This document shows positions 1 to 6,942 of a DNA stretch of 64,000 nucleotides, piece by piece. Each line of letters opens with the position of its first letter. Position 1 is the first letter of the stretch. Both the position numbers and the translations under genes were made by a program. Source of the stretch: a virus; the IMG/VR virus record IMGVR_UViG_3300028025_001913, positions 1-64,000 of that record, one strand, 5' to 3'. The notes below the pieces were generated by a model, which saw only the letters and a program-made list of their open reading frames with translations, searched no databases and was not told where the DNA came from.

Positions 1-143
1 TATATAGGTAGTGCACAACTGTGGTAGACGCTTATTGTAAAAGGCTGAGAGGGTGTCAACATAGTGTCCACTATGCGTGTTTTGGTAGACTATTGTCAGG
101 CAACCCCTCAAACCACGATACCACAACGTGTTGCTGTATCTTA
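1..143 (-). promoter_or_regulatory. Left-edge noncoding leader with palindrome and -35-like box
   Basis: No gene was found here. A 7-bp inverted repeat with a 2-nt centre (CATAGTG-TC-CACTATG) lies at 60-75. On the minus strand it is followed directly by a consensus TTGACA (54-59), with a poor -10 candidate TACAAT at 34-39 (spacer only 14). A leftward promoter with an adjacent operator, serving a gene beyond the window edge, is possible. The -10 and its spacing are weak, so this is tentative. Confidence 0.3.
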
Positions 144-368
144 CTAGCATATCCCTTTCAATAGAGGTTGCAAGTCTGAGGTTATGTTGAGGCGTGAGCC
201 CAACGCAACGCTTGATACAGATGACCATCCATCGCCTAGTTTCTTGACAGTCTTAGTTGGATGGCATACGTATATCCTTACCTTGCCGTTGGCTGTGCGA
301 GCAAAGTCTACAACAACGCCGTCACGCTTGAAGATGATGACGATTGGATTGGCTGGAGTATATTTCAT
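144..368 (-). CDS. Small hypothetical protein (74 aa)
   Basis: Not recognised. The protein is 74 residues, basic, with alternating hydrophobic and charged stretches that look like a small beta-rich fold (VVVDFART, KVRIYVCHPT). It starts at an ATG preceded by AAGGGAATC. It is the last leftward gene before the window edge, 19 bp downstream of the 55-aa gene at 388-555, so it should be co-transcribed with it. There is no signal peptide or membrane segment. The opposite-strand frame at 184-375 is a shadow without a ribosome site. Confidence 0.6.
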   Translation of the reverse strand: MKYTPANPIVIIFKRDGVVVDFARTANGKVRIYVCHPTKTVKKLGDGWSSVSSVALGSRLNITSDLQPLLKGIC

Positions 369-387
369 GGTGTGATTCCCTTCTTGG

Positions 388-555
388 TTAGATTGATTTA
401 CTACGTTGATATTCGACTATGCTGAAAGCGTTGAAGGCTTCTAACATAGATACTTCCTTTACTACAGGTGCTACTACTTCTTTGGTGCAGGACTTCTGCA
501 CTTGAGGTGCAGGCTGTACTTGTTTGAGTAAAGCGCATTGGCTAGGGTTTAGCAT
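388..555 (-). CDS. Small hypothetical protein (55 aa) carrying a 17-bp palindrome
   Basis: I read this 55-residue frame from the sequence. The ATG at 553-555 has an ideal AAGGAG eight bases upstream and the stop is at 388-390. It overlaps the end of the upstream membrane-protein gene (549-716) by 7 bp, which suggests translational coupling. The protein has no recognised domain. The central part is Pro/Val/Gln-rich and includes V-Q-K-S-C-T, encoded by one of the five GTGCAG-N5-CTGCAC palindromes. Function unknown. Confidence 0.6.
   Translation of the reverse strand: MLNPSQCALLKQVQPAPQVQKSCTKEVVAPVVKEVSMLEAFNAFSIVEYQRSKSI
485..501. repeat. 17-bp palindrome GTGCAG-N5-CTGCAC, copy 1
   Basis: Perfect 6-bp arms around GACTT (plus strand). 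It lies 54-70 nt inside the leftward gene 388-555. It is one of five copies confined to the leftward block near the window edges. It could be a DNA-binding site or an RNA hairpin. Confidence 0.8.
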
Positions 556-716
556 TCGTCTTTCTCCTTCATAAAGAATAGTGATACAAGAGTGCCTGTG
601 CTACATATCAACAGGGCTAGGTGCAACCAACCCCCATCGTTACAGACGTGATACAACGCAAAGCAAAAGCCCATCGTGAATACAATGGCGAACATCAAGG
701 CTTCGTGGTATTTCAT
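549..716 (-). CDS. Small two-helix membrane protein (55 aa)
   Basis: I read this 55-residue frame from the sequence. It starts at the ATG at 714-716 and stops at 549-551, overlapping the next gene's start. Two hydrophobic segments are visible: residues 7-22 (MFAIVFTMGFCFALYH) and about 31-49, joined by a short Cys-Asn-Asp-Gly loop, with a charged C-terminal tail (MKEKDEC). The topology fits a small inner-membrane protein. Phage early regions often carry such proteins for host take-over or superinfection exclusion, but nothing here identifies which. Confidence 0.6.
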   Translation of the reverse strand: MKYHEALMFAIVFTMGFCFALYHVCNDGGWLHLALLICSTGTLVSLFFMKEKDEC

Positions 717-730
717 TGTGCTTCCTTTCT

Positions 731-913
731 TTAGTTAAGATGTGCAGTTGCTAACGCAACGGCTAGGTTTGCCAATAGTGGCTTGATTACTTCGGGTGCA
801 TCTACATACTTCACATCATCTACATAATCCAAGGCTAGAATGATGTGTGCTAACTCCTCCGTTGTTACTTGAAGGTATAACTTCGGTGCTACGGCTTGTG
901 GTTTGTTGCGCAT
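731..913 (-). CDS. Small hypothetical protein (60 aa)
   Basis: A 60-residue acidic, helix-prone protein (TTEELAHIILALDYVDDVKYVDAPEV in pieces) with no recognised family. I chose the ATG at 911-913 because AAAGGAAATATC sits at normal spacing. The frame is open to 928, but that earlier ATG has no ribosome site. A GTGCAG-N5-CTGCAC palindrome lies 30-46 nt upstream of the chosen start, in the leader. It belongs to the leftward early operon with its neighbours at 549-716 and 1024-1449. Confidence 0.6.
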   Translation of the reverse strand: MRNKPQAVAPKLYLQVTTEELAHIILALDYVDDVKYVDAPEVIKPLLANLAVALATAHLN

Positions 914-942
914 GATATTTCCTTTCATTGGTTGATTGTGTG

Positions 943-959
943 GTGCAGAAAACCTGCAC
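943..959. repeat. 17-bp palindrome GTGCAG-N5-CTGCAC, copy 2
   Basis: Arms GTGCAG and CTGCAC around AAAAC (plus strand). It sits in the 110-bp gap between the genes 1024-1449 and 731-913, upstream of the ribosome site of 731-913. A separate near-perfect 12-bp palindrome, ACAACGTGTTGT, lies at 1008-1019 in the same gap. Confidence 0.8.
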
Positions 960-1023
960 TTGACAGAAAAGCGAACAGCGTTGAAGCCTCGCTCTCTGTC
1001 TTGTTGTACAACGTGTTGTCAAA

Positions 1024-1449
1024 TTACTTGGCAAATGCCATCGCAACAGCCTTAAGCACTTGGGCTTTCGTCATGCCCCATGCCTTGATTGCTTTAGCCT
1101 TCTTTTCCACAACATCTACTTGCTTAGACGTTGTGCTACTCGTTGTGCTACTCGTAGGAAACATAGTGCGTAGCATCTCTCTAGCGTTATTCTGCGCCTT
1201 GCCTACTCTGCTAAAGCCAAGTGAGCCTTTGTAGATGCCCTTGGTAATCTTGATAGGCTTAACACCACCTTGCTTGATGCCAACAAGTTTTGCAACCTTA
1301 CTGCGTATATCAAGTTGTGTCTGTACGTCTGCCTTGTTGTACACAGGTATGAGTTTGCTCATTGCGTCTTGCAACTCGATACCCTTTGCAATGTACTGCT
1401 CTAACTTAGTGCAGAAAGTCTGCACCACAACTTTTTGATTCTGATTCAT
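1024..1449 (-). CDS. Basic hypothetical protein (141 aa), first gene of the leftward arm
   Basis: A Lys-rich, probably helical protein of 141 residues with a Thr/Ser-rich linker (SSTTSSTTS) near residue 101 and a C-terminal helix (KAKAIKAWGMTKAQVLKAVAMAFAK in pieces). The charge suggests nucleic-acid binding, but no family was recognised. It has a strong AAGGAG ribosome site, which directly abuts the U-tract of an upstream intrinsic terminator (1462-1491). It is the first gene of the leftward transcript seen here, and its fifth intercistronic palindrome partner is embedded at codons 9-14. Confidence 0.7.
   Translation of the reverse strand: MNQNQKVVVQTFCTKLEQYIAKGIELQDAMSKLIPVYNKADVQTQLDIRSKVAKLVGIKQGGVKPIKITKGIYKGSLGFSRVGKAQNNAREMLRTMFPTSSTTSSTTSKQVDVVEKKAKAIKAWGMTKAQVLKAVAMAFAK
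1409..1425. repeat. 17-bp palindrome GTGCAG-N5-CTGCAC, copy 3
   Basis: Arms GTGCAG and CTGCAC around AAAGT (plus strand). It lies 24-40 nt inside the leftward gene 1024-1449, where it encodes V-Q-T-F-C-T in the same reading phase as the other coding copies. Confidence 0.8.
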
Positions 1450-1461
1450 AATGCTCTCCTT

Positions 1462-1491
1462 AAAAACAAAAAGCCGAGCAAGTGGCTCGGC
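1462..1491 (-). terminator. Attenuator-like intrinsic terminator in the leader of the leftward operon
   Basis: On the minus strand, GCCGAGC (1485-1491) pairs with GCTCGGC (1473-1479) around a 5-nt loop, followed by TTTTTGTTTTT. It sits between the leftward promoter (1531-1557) and the first gene's AAGGAG (1456-1461). An upstream AGCCGA (1498-1503) can pair with TCGGCT (1472-1477) of the terminator, giving a mutually exclusive structure. This geometry suggests attenuation or antitermination. No leftward gene exists upstream whose end it could mark. Confidence 0.65.
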
Positions 1492-1530
1492 AACACGTCG
1501 GCTGATGTGTGCTTCTCAACCGATAACTCT

Positions 1531-1557
1531 ATTATACCAAATGGGGATTCCTGACTA
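1531..1557 (-). promoter_or_regulatory. Leftward sigma-70-type promoter with extended -10
   Basis: On the minus strand the extended -10 is TGGTATAAT (1531-1539), containing a perfect TATAAT. The upstream -35-like TAGTCA lies at 1552-1557 (4/6 matches, short spacer of 15). The predicted start is near 1524, giving a leader of about 75 nt that runs through the 1462-1491 terminator before the first gene. The strong extended -10 may compensate for the weak -35. Confidence 0.55.
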
Positions 1558-1661
1558 GGCTATATTGGATACCTGAAACCCCACGGGGTGGGTATAGACC
1601 TGTTTTGTGTGTGCCGTAGCGTAGACAGTACAACACTGTTCCTGACCCGCAAATTTAAAAA

Positions 1662-1707
1662 ATGTCAAATTTTGTAAAAAAATAGCAGACTCATGTCAAA
1701 CTTTATA
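1662..1707. repeat. Two near-identical 15-bp direct repeats, 31 bp apart
   Basis: ATGTCAAATTTTGTA at 1662-1676 and ATGTCAAACTTTATA at 1693-1707 differ at two positions and are spaced 31 bp, close to three helical turns, so a bound protein would face the same side of the DNA. They lie upstream of the rightward late block, which makes an activator or repressor site plausible. The second copy ends in TTTATAC, a weak -10 candidate. Confidence 0.5.
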
Positions 1708-1718
1708 CACTTCCACCC

Positions 1719-1746
1719 AAAAAAAGTCCCCGGGGTTGCCGGGGAC
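1719..1746 (-). terminator. Strong hairpin with minus-strand U-tract; 5' hairpin of the late leader
   Basis: An 8-bp stem GTCCCCGG / CCGGGGAC (1726-1733 with 1739-1746) and 5-nt loop. On the minus strand it is followed by seven T, so it would stop leftward transcripts coming from the terminase region. On the plus strand it lacks a U-tract and would form a 5' hairpin in the late mRNA leader. Either use is possible. Confidence 0.55.
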
Positions 1747-1795
1747 AATCAATCTAAATCAAGGAACACACCAACCAAACGAAGGAGAAAAGCCA

Positions 1796-1843
1796 GTGTT
1801 GCAATTATTATATAACAAATCTAAAAAATGCGTGATACAATAA
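1796..1843 (+). CDS. Possible 15-codon leader peptide overlapping the terminase start
   Basis: The only good ribosome site before the late operon, AAGGAG (1782-1787), is about 40 nt from the ATG at 1828 but eight bases from a GTG at 1796. That GTG opens a 15-codon frame (VLQLLYNKSKKCVIQ) whose stop (1841-1843) lies just past the ATG of the next gene, in a different frame. The ATG itself has no recognisable ribosome site. Translation of the leader could load or re-initiate ribosomes on the terminase gene. The peptide itself has no known function. Confidence 0.4.
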   Translation: MLQLLYNKSKKCVIQ

Positions 1844-2463
1844 AATTTAATCGTGCCCCCCACGCTACCAAGGAGGACTTGAATTTGTTTTTGGAACACC
1901 TAGTAAATCAGAATGCCGCAGATTTTGTACCAGAACTAGTTTCTGGCGAGGACTTCGTTTCCCTAGATAACCTAAACGCTTCTCAAACCCTCAACGCCCA
2001 GCTAAAGACAAGTGATTGGTTAAAGAGCCTGTCTGAAGATGATGACGATATACTTAATGATGCTCAAGAAAAAAGTGCCACCGACGCATTTAACGCTTTA
2101 GTCACAAACAGCCCCGACGCAAAAAACAAAGTACTAGCCCTAGAAGTGCCGGAAGAGATTCGGTCTATTGTGGGAATGGTGACGGCTTATCAGTGGAAGT
2201 TTGTCGAGCAAGCGCAAGAATTGCGGAGCATGGCGGTGACTAAAATAGTTAAAGATACGGACCACCCAGACGCACGGATTCGGCTAAAAGCCTTGGAGAT
2301 GCTGGGTAAAGTTACTGAGGTAGCCCTGTTTACAGAACGGGTACAAGTTAAGACTGAGGACATAAGCGACGAAGAGCTAGAAAAGCGTATTAAGGAAAAG
2401 CTTGGGCGTTACATGGGCAAGGCAGACGTAGTGGATGTTACGGCGAGCGAAGTAGATGATTGA
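1828..2463 (+). CDS. Terminase small subunit (putative)
   Basis: The 211-aa protein is placed directly before, and overlaps by 8 bp, the large terminase gene. The small subunit recognises phage DNA and feeds it to the motor. The C-terminal third (about residues 145-200) has the arrangement common in phage small terminases: a helical HPDARIRLKALEMLGKV stretch followed by a charged EELEKRIKEKLGR helix. The N-terminal third is acidic with a Ser/Asp-rich patch near residues 68-78. The assignment rests on position and helical character; no DNA-binding motif is obvious. Its ATG lacks a normal ribosome site (see the leader ORF at 1796). Confidence 0.7.
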   Translation: MRDTIKFNRAPHATKEDLNLFLEHLVNQNAADFVPELVSGEDFVSLDNLNASQTLNAQLKTSDWLKSLSEDDDDILNDAQEKSATDAFNALVTNSPDAKNKVLALEVPEEIRSIVGMVTAYQWKFVEQAQELRSMAVTKIVKDTDHPDARIRLKALEMLGKVTEVALFTERVQVKTEDISDEELEKRIKEKLGRYMGKADVVDVTASEVDD

Positions 2464-3988
2464 TATTCTGTCTCCTCAAGAAGCGATGGCTGCTCAACGG
2501 GCGATGGCCCACATGACGAAATTTGAGAAGCTAGCGTTTTTAGAAAATTTAGAGCAGAAAGAAAACAGGGCGCAGCTTAAAAAAGCTAAAAACGACCCGA
2601 TTGAGTTTGCTAAACGGATATACCCCGGGTTCAAAGTGGGACCCCATCATAGGAAACTAGCTAAAATATTTCAAGACGTAGTTGACGGGAACAAAAAACG
2701 GGTGATTATTAATATTGCGCCTCGTATGGGTAAGTCTGAGTTCAGCTCTTATCTGTTCCCTGCTTATTTTCTAGGTAATTACCCTGAGAAAAAGATTATT
2801 ATGGGCACCCACACTGCGGGGCTATCAGAAGATTTCGGTCGGCGAGTCCGGAATCTGATTGAAAGCGAGGAATACCATGACTTATTTCCAGAAACTGTGG
2901 TTGCGGATGACCAAAAAGCAGCGGGTAAGTGGTCGACCGGCGCTGGTGGACAGTATTATGCTGCTGGTGTTGGCGGTGCTCTTGCAGGTAGGGGTGCTGA
3001 TTTGTTTGTTATTGATGACCCACATTCTGAGCAAGATGTAAAGTCTAATTCACGTCTAGCGTTTGATACAGCTTGGTCTTGGTTTCAGACCGGACCACTA
3101 CAACGGCTTATGCCGGGTGGGGCGATTATCGTGATAATGACCAGATGGTCGTTGCTAGACTTGACAGGGCGCTTACTGGACTACCAGATTAAGAATCCGA
3201 ACACAATTCCGTGGGAGTTGGTTGAGTTACCAGCCATATTGCACGAAGATACGGATAAAGAGAAGTCGCTTTGGCCTGAGCAGTGGCCCCTTGAGGCGCT
3301 AAAGAACACTAAAGCCAGTATTGACCCAAGATATTGGAACGCCCAGTATATGCAGAACCCCACATCCGACATGTCGGCAGTTATTGGGCGTAAAGATTGG
3401 AAAATATGGGAGCAAGATGACCCACCTACAGTAGATTACATTATCCAGTCTTGGGATACGGCGTTTGAAACTAGTAATACAGCTGACTACTCCGCATGTA
3501 CCACATGGGGGGTTTGGTATAACAACGAGGACAAGGGTAGCCCTAACTTAATACTGCTAGATGCGTTTAAAGACAGGATGACATTCCCAGAATTAAAGGC
3601 TACGGCGCTAAAACACTATAAAGAATGGAACCCCGATGCGTTTATAGTTGAGAAAAAAGCGGCGGGGGCACCACTAATTCAAGAACTGCGGCGGGTGGGC
3701 ATTCCTGTACAAGAATTCTCCCCAAGCCGAGGTAACGACAAAATGGTCAGGCTTAACGCTGTAGCAGATTTATTTACCAGCGGTAAAGTATGGGCACCAG
3801 ATACAAGGTGGGCTAGAGAAGTAGTAGAAGAAGTGGCTAGTTTTCCTGTAGGCGAGAACGACGACTATGTGGATACGGTGTCCCAAGCACTATTGCGGTA
3901 TAGACAGGGTGGGTTTATTAGCCTTGACTCAGATGAAAAAGACGACGACCTCTTGTACAAGTACCGCCGTAAAGCGGCTTACTATTAA
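2456..3988 (+). CDS. terL: Terminase large subunit (packaging ATPase-nuclease)
   Basis: The 510-aa motor protein couples ATP hydrolysis to DNA packaging at the portal and cuts the concatemer. Visible ATPase signatures are a Walker A variant APRMGKS (residues 88-94), Walker B LFVIDD with acidic pair D187/D188, and the coupling motif TRW (229-231). The RNase-H-like nuclease half shows D333 in SWDTAF, E398 in FIVEKK, and D469/D472 in NDDYVDTV, the expected acidic triad. Length is normal for the family. It overlaps the small-subunit gene by 8 bp (ATG within its last codons) and precedes the portal region, the classical order. Confidence 0.95.
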   Translation: MIDILSPQEAMAAQRAMAHMTKFEKLAFLENLEQKENRAQLKKAKNDPIEFAKRIYPGFKVGPHHRKLAKIFQDVVDGNKKRVIINIAPRMGKSEFSSYLFPAYFLGNYPEKKIIMGTHTAGLSEDFGRRVRNLIESEEYHDLFPETVVADDQKAAGKWSTGAGGQYYAAGVGGALAGRGADLFVIDDPHSEQDVKSNSRLAFDTAWSWFQTGPLQRLMPGGAIIVIMTRWSLLDLTGRLLDYQIKNPNTIPWELVELPAILHEDTDKEKSLWPEQWPLEALKNTKASIDPRYWNAQYMQNPTSDMSAVIGRKDWKIWEQDDPPTVDYIIQSWDTAFETSNTADYSACTTWGVWYNNEDKGSPNLILLDAFKDRMTFPELKATALKHYKEWNPDAFIVEKKAAGAPLIQELRRVGIPVQEFSPSRGNDKMVRLNAVADLFTSGKVWAPDTRWAREVVEEVASFPVGENDDYVDTVSQALLRYRQGGFISLDSDEKDDDLLYKYRRKAAYY

Positions 3989-3995
3989 GGAAAAT

Positions 3996-4280
3996 ATGAC
4001 TACGCAGAAATACATGGGCAAAGGAGTTTTGTTAGAAAGATTAACAGAACAGATGCGTACTCAGAAAAATCCACCTAGTGACCCGGAAGCAGCGGCACGG
4101 GCAGTGTTAATATCAAGGGGTCATATGAAAGAAGATGGCTCATTTACAGAAGGCGGTGAGGTGCGTAATAATATGACTGCCGAAGAGCGAGCTAAAGATA
4201 GAGCGGCTAAACGTACGGGTAAACCGGCTAATGCGTTTAATTACAACCCAAAAACAAACATGGTTTTAAGGAAAAGATAA
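3996..4280 (+). CDS. Hypothetical protein between terminase and portal (94 aa)
   Basis: A 94-residue charged protein with no recognised family. I chose the ATG at 3996, which follows AAGGAAAAT; the upstream part of the open frame overlaps the terminase gene and is unlikely to be coding. It is hydrophilic, with a Glu/Arg/Lys-rich central helix (MTAEERAKDRAAKRTGK) and an Asn-rich tail. The stop overlaps the portal ATG (TAATG), so the two are translationally coupled. Position suggests a head-assembly accessory, without direct proof. Confidence 0.7.
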   Translation: MTTQKYMGKGVLLERLTEQMRTQKNPPSDPEAAARAVLISRGHMKEDGSFTEGGEVRNNMTAEERAKDRAAKRTGKPANAFNYNPKTNMVLRKR

Positions 4281-6736
4281 TGAGCATAGAAAAAAGTTTA
4301 TACGAAGCCCCACAAGGGTTAAGCGCTTTAGCCGAAGAAGAACCGGATATTGAGATTGAAATTGAAGACCCTGAGTCAGTAAATATTAAAATGGGGGATG
4401 TCGAGATAGAGATTGACCCCGACGCAGAAGACGAAGAAAACTTTAACCAAAACCTAGTTGAGGTAATGGACGCTGGGGACTTGCAGTTACTTGCAGGAGA
4501 ATTGACAGAAGACATTGACAACGACCTTGCATCCCGTAAAGACTGGGAGAAAATGTATAAGGACGGGATTACGCTTCTTGGTTTAAAGTTTGAAGAACGC
4601 ACGGAACCTTGGAGTGGGGCATGTGGTGTATTCCATCCCATGATTACCGAAGCCGTTGTGCGGTTTCAGTCCGACACCATTATGGAGACGTTTCCAGCCA
4701 AAGGACCCGCAAGAACGCAGATTATCGGGAAAGAGACTCCTGAAAAGAAAGAAGCGGCTATTCGTGTACAAGATGACATGAACTATCAGCTTACTGAAAA
4801 GATGCCTGAGTACAGACTTGAGCATGAAAAGATGCTGTGGAACTTGCCAAGTGCGGGCTCTGCTTTTAAAAAGGTGTATTTTGACCCAAGTTTAGATAGG
4901 CAAGTAGCGGTATTTATACCCGCAGAAGACGTAATTTTGCCGTATGGGGCTAGTGATATTGAGACTTGTTCACGGATTACGCACAGAATGCGTAAGAATA
5001 AGAACGAATTGATTAAGTTAATGAACGCTGGGTTCTACGCAGAAACCGACTTAGAAGATGAGCCAGATACATTTTTAAACGAAATTCAGCAGAAAAAAGA
5101 CAAAGAAACGGGTTTTTCAGCTTCTTTTGACGACCGCTATGAGTTATATGAAATTCATGCCGATTTAGATTTGCCGGGGTTTGAGGATGTAGATGAAGAC
5201 GGCGAACCAACAGGTATTGCGTTACCGTATGTAGTAACAATGCTACGTGGCACCGAAGAAATTATGGCTATTCGCCGTAACTGGAATGAAGACGATGAGC
5301 TAAAACTTAAAAGGCAACATTTTGTCCATTACCAGTACATTCCGGGATATGGTTCGTATGGCTTTGGGCTATTTCATTTAATAGGTGGATACGCTAAGAG
5401 TGCTACCAGTATTATGCGCCAATTGGTGGACGCCGGAACCTTATCAAACCTACCCGGCGGGCTTAAAGCTAGGGGCTTACGAATTAAGGGCGATGATACG
5501 CCAATAGCTCCGGGAGAGTTCCGTGATGTGGACTTAGGCTCTGGTAATATAAGAGATAACATATTACCTTTACCTTATAAAGAACCGTCAGTAGTTTTAT
5601 CTGGGTTAATGGATAAGATTGTTGAAGAGGGACGCAGATTTGCCGCTACTTCAGATATGAAGGTTGCGGACATGTCAAATCAAGCGCCAGTGGGTACTAC
5701 TCTGGCCATTTTGGAGCGAACTCTCAAGGTAATGTCCGCTGTTCAGGCCCGTGTGCACTACACAATGAAGCAGGAATTGCAGTTATTAGCTGCAATTATT
5801 AGGGATTACACAGACCCAGATTACACATACGAGCCAGAAGAAGGTCGGGCAAGTGCTAAGAAATCTGACTACAGCATGGTCGAAGTTATTCCTGTTAGTG
5901 ACCCTAATGCTGCTACGCTTTCACAAAGAGTTGTACAGTACCAAGCGGTTATTCAGTTGGCACAGATGGCACCACAGATTTATAACCTGCCGGTGCTACA
6001 TAGACAGATGCTAGACGTCCTTGGTATTAAGCATGCAGATAAGCTTGTGCCATTGGAAGAAGATCAGAAACCAACTGACCCAGTAACAGAGAACATGAAT
6101 GCGCTTAAGGGTAAACCCTTAAAAGCGTTTATTTACCAAGACCATGAATCACACATTAAGGTTCACCAGTCTGCTATGACGGACCCTATCGTACAGCAAC
6201 TCATTGGGCAGAATCCTCAAGCTCCTGTAATTATGGCGGCTATGCAGTCGCACATAGCTGAACACGTTGGGTATGCATACAGACAGAAGATTGAGTTGGC
6301 TCTCGGTGTTGCGTTGCCAAACCCAGAAGATGAAATGCCGGAAGACATGGAAAAAGAAATCAGTCGACTTATGGCTGAAGCTGCTCCGCAAGTCCTTGCG
6401 CAGAGTAAAGCAATGGTTGCGCAACAGCAAGCACAGCAGAATGCACAAGACCCGATACTACAGTTGCAGATGCAAGAGTTGCAGATTAAACAAAAAGAAG
6501 TTGAATTAAAAGAGAAGAAAGTTATGGCAGACGCAGCGGCTAAAGCTGACGAGCTTGAGATTCAGAAACAGAAAATTGAGTCAACAGAAAAAATAGCTGG
6601 TATGAATGCGACGCTAAAAGATTTACAGGCTAAGCAAGCGTTACAAGCTAGACAAGAAGAATCAGGAGCTAAGTTAGGTTTAGATTTAGCACATAAACGT
6701 GCGCTTTTACAACAACCTAAGAAAACGGAGAAATAA
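4280..6736 (+). CDS. Portal protein
   Basis: The 818-aa protein follows terminase and precedes scaffold and capsid genes, the usual place of the portal, the dodecameric ring at one capsid vertex that serves as packaging channel. The length and a long acidic N-terminal segment (residues 14-55, rich in Glu/Asp) followed by a TEPWSGACGVFHPMITEAVV-like region match large portals of podovirus-type phages. The last 130 residues are a Gln/Lys/Glu-rich coiled-coil helix (LQMQELQIKQKEVELKEKK), resembling the barrel extension of P22-like portals. The stop overlaps the next ATG (TAATG). Confidence 0.85.
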   Translation: MSIEKSLYEAPQGLSALAEEEPDIEIEIEDPESVNIKMGDVEIEIDPDAEDEENFNQNLVEVMDAGDLQLLAGELTEDIDNDLASRKDWEKMYKDGITLLGLKFEERTEPWSGACGVFHPMITEAVVRFQSDTIMETFPAKGPARTQIIGKETPEKKEAAIRVQDDMNYQLTEKMPEYRLEHEKMLWNLPSAGSAFKKVYFDPSLDRQVAVFIPAEDVILPYGASDIETCSRITHRMRKNKNELIKLMNAGFYAETDLEDEPDTFLNEIQQKKDKETGFSASFDDRYELYEIHADLDLPGFEDVDEDGEPTGIALPYVVTMLRGTEEIMAIRRNWNEDDELKLKRQHFVHYQYIPGYGSYGFGLFHLIGGYAKSATSIMRQLVDAGTLSNLPGGLKARGLRIKGDDTPIAPGEFRDVDLGSGNIRDNILPLPYKEPSVVLSGLMDKIVEEGRRFAATSDMKVADMSNQAPVGTTLAILERTLKVMSAVQARVHYTMKQELQLLAAIIRDYTDPDYTYEPEEGRASAKKSDYSMVEVIPVSDPNAATLSQRVVQYQAVIQLAQMAPQIYNLPVLHRQMLDVLGIKHADKLVPLEEDQKPTDPVTENMNALKGKPLKAFIYQDHESHIKVHQSAMTDPIVQQLIGQNPQAPVIMAAMQSHIAEHVGYAYRQKIELALGVALPNPEDEMPEDMEKEISRLMAEAAPQVLAQSKAMVAQQQAQQNAQDPILQLQMQELQIKQKEVELKEKKVMADAAAKADELEIQKQKIESTEKIAGMNATLKDLQAKQALQARQEESGAKLGLDLAHKRALLQQPKKTEK

Positions 6737-6942
6737 TGGATTTAGCAACACTTAATATTATGGAGTCGTTACGGGATAAGCTCCGTACAGACATGAATAA
6801 TTTCACTGACGATTTGGCTAATGGTCAGTGCACTAGCTTTGAGCAGTACAAAGAACTTTGCGGGGTGATTCGAGGTCTAGCCTTCGCAGAGCGTCATTTA
6901 ATAGACCTCGCTGAAAACCTAGAAAGAGCCGACAATGAGTGA
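6736..6942 (+). CDS. Hypothetical protein after portal (68 aa)
   Basis: A 68-residue acidic, all-helical protein (MESLRDKLRTDMNNFTDDLANG), not recognised. The ATG overlaps the portal stop, and its own 3' end overlaps the GroES-like gene by 8 bp, so it is coupled on both sides. Small helical proteins at this position are common in related phages and are probably morphogenesis helpers; that is inference from context only. Confidence 0.65.
   Translation: MDLATLNIMESLRDKLRTDMNNFTDDLANGQCTSFEQYKELCGVIRGLAFAERHLIDLAENLERADNE

Larger units (their letters stand above)
1450..1795. other. Divergent control region between leftward and rightward blocks
   Basis: About 345 bp without a gene between the leftward gene at 1449 and the rightward leader ORF at 1796. 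It holds, left to right: a leftward terminator/attenuator (1462-1491), a leftward extended -10 promoter (1531-1557), a short inverted repeat ACCCC-AC-GGGGT near 1579-1590, an A/T-rich stretch with two near-identical 15-mers 31 bp apart (1662-1707), and a second strong hairpin (1719-1746). No convincing sigma-70 promoter for the rightward block was found, so late transcription may need a phage factor. Confidence 0.7.

Noticed and set aside
816-1046. 76-residue minus-strand frame across palindrome copy 2
   Set aside because: It overlaps the better-supported genes 731-913 and 1024-1449, lacks a ribosome site and has Cys/Thr/Arg-rich random-looking composition.
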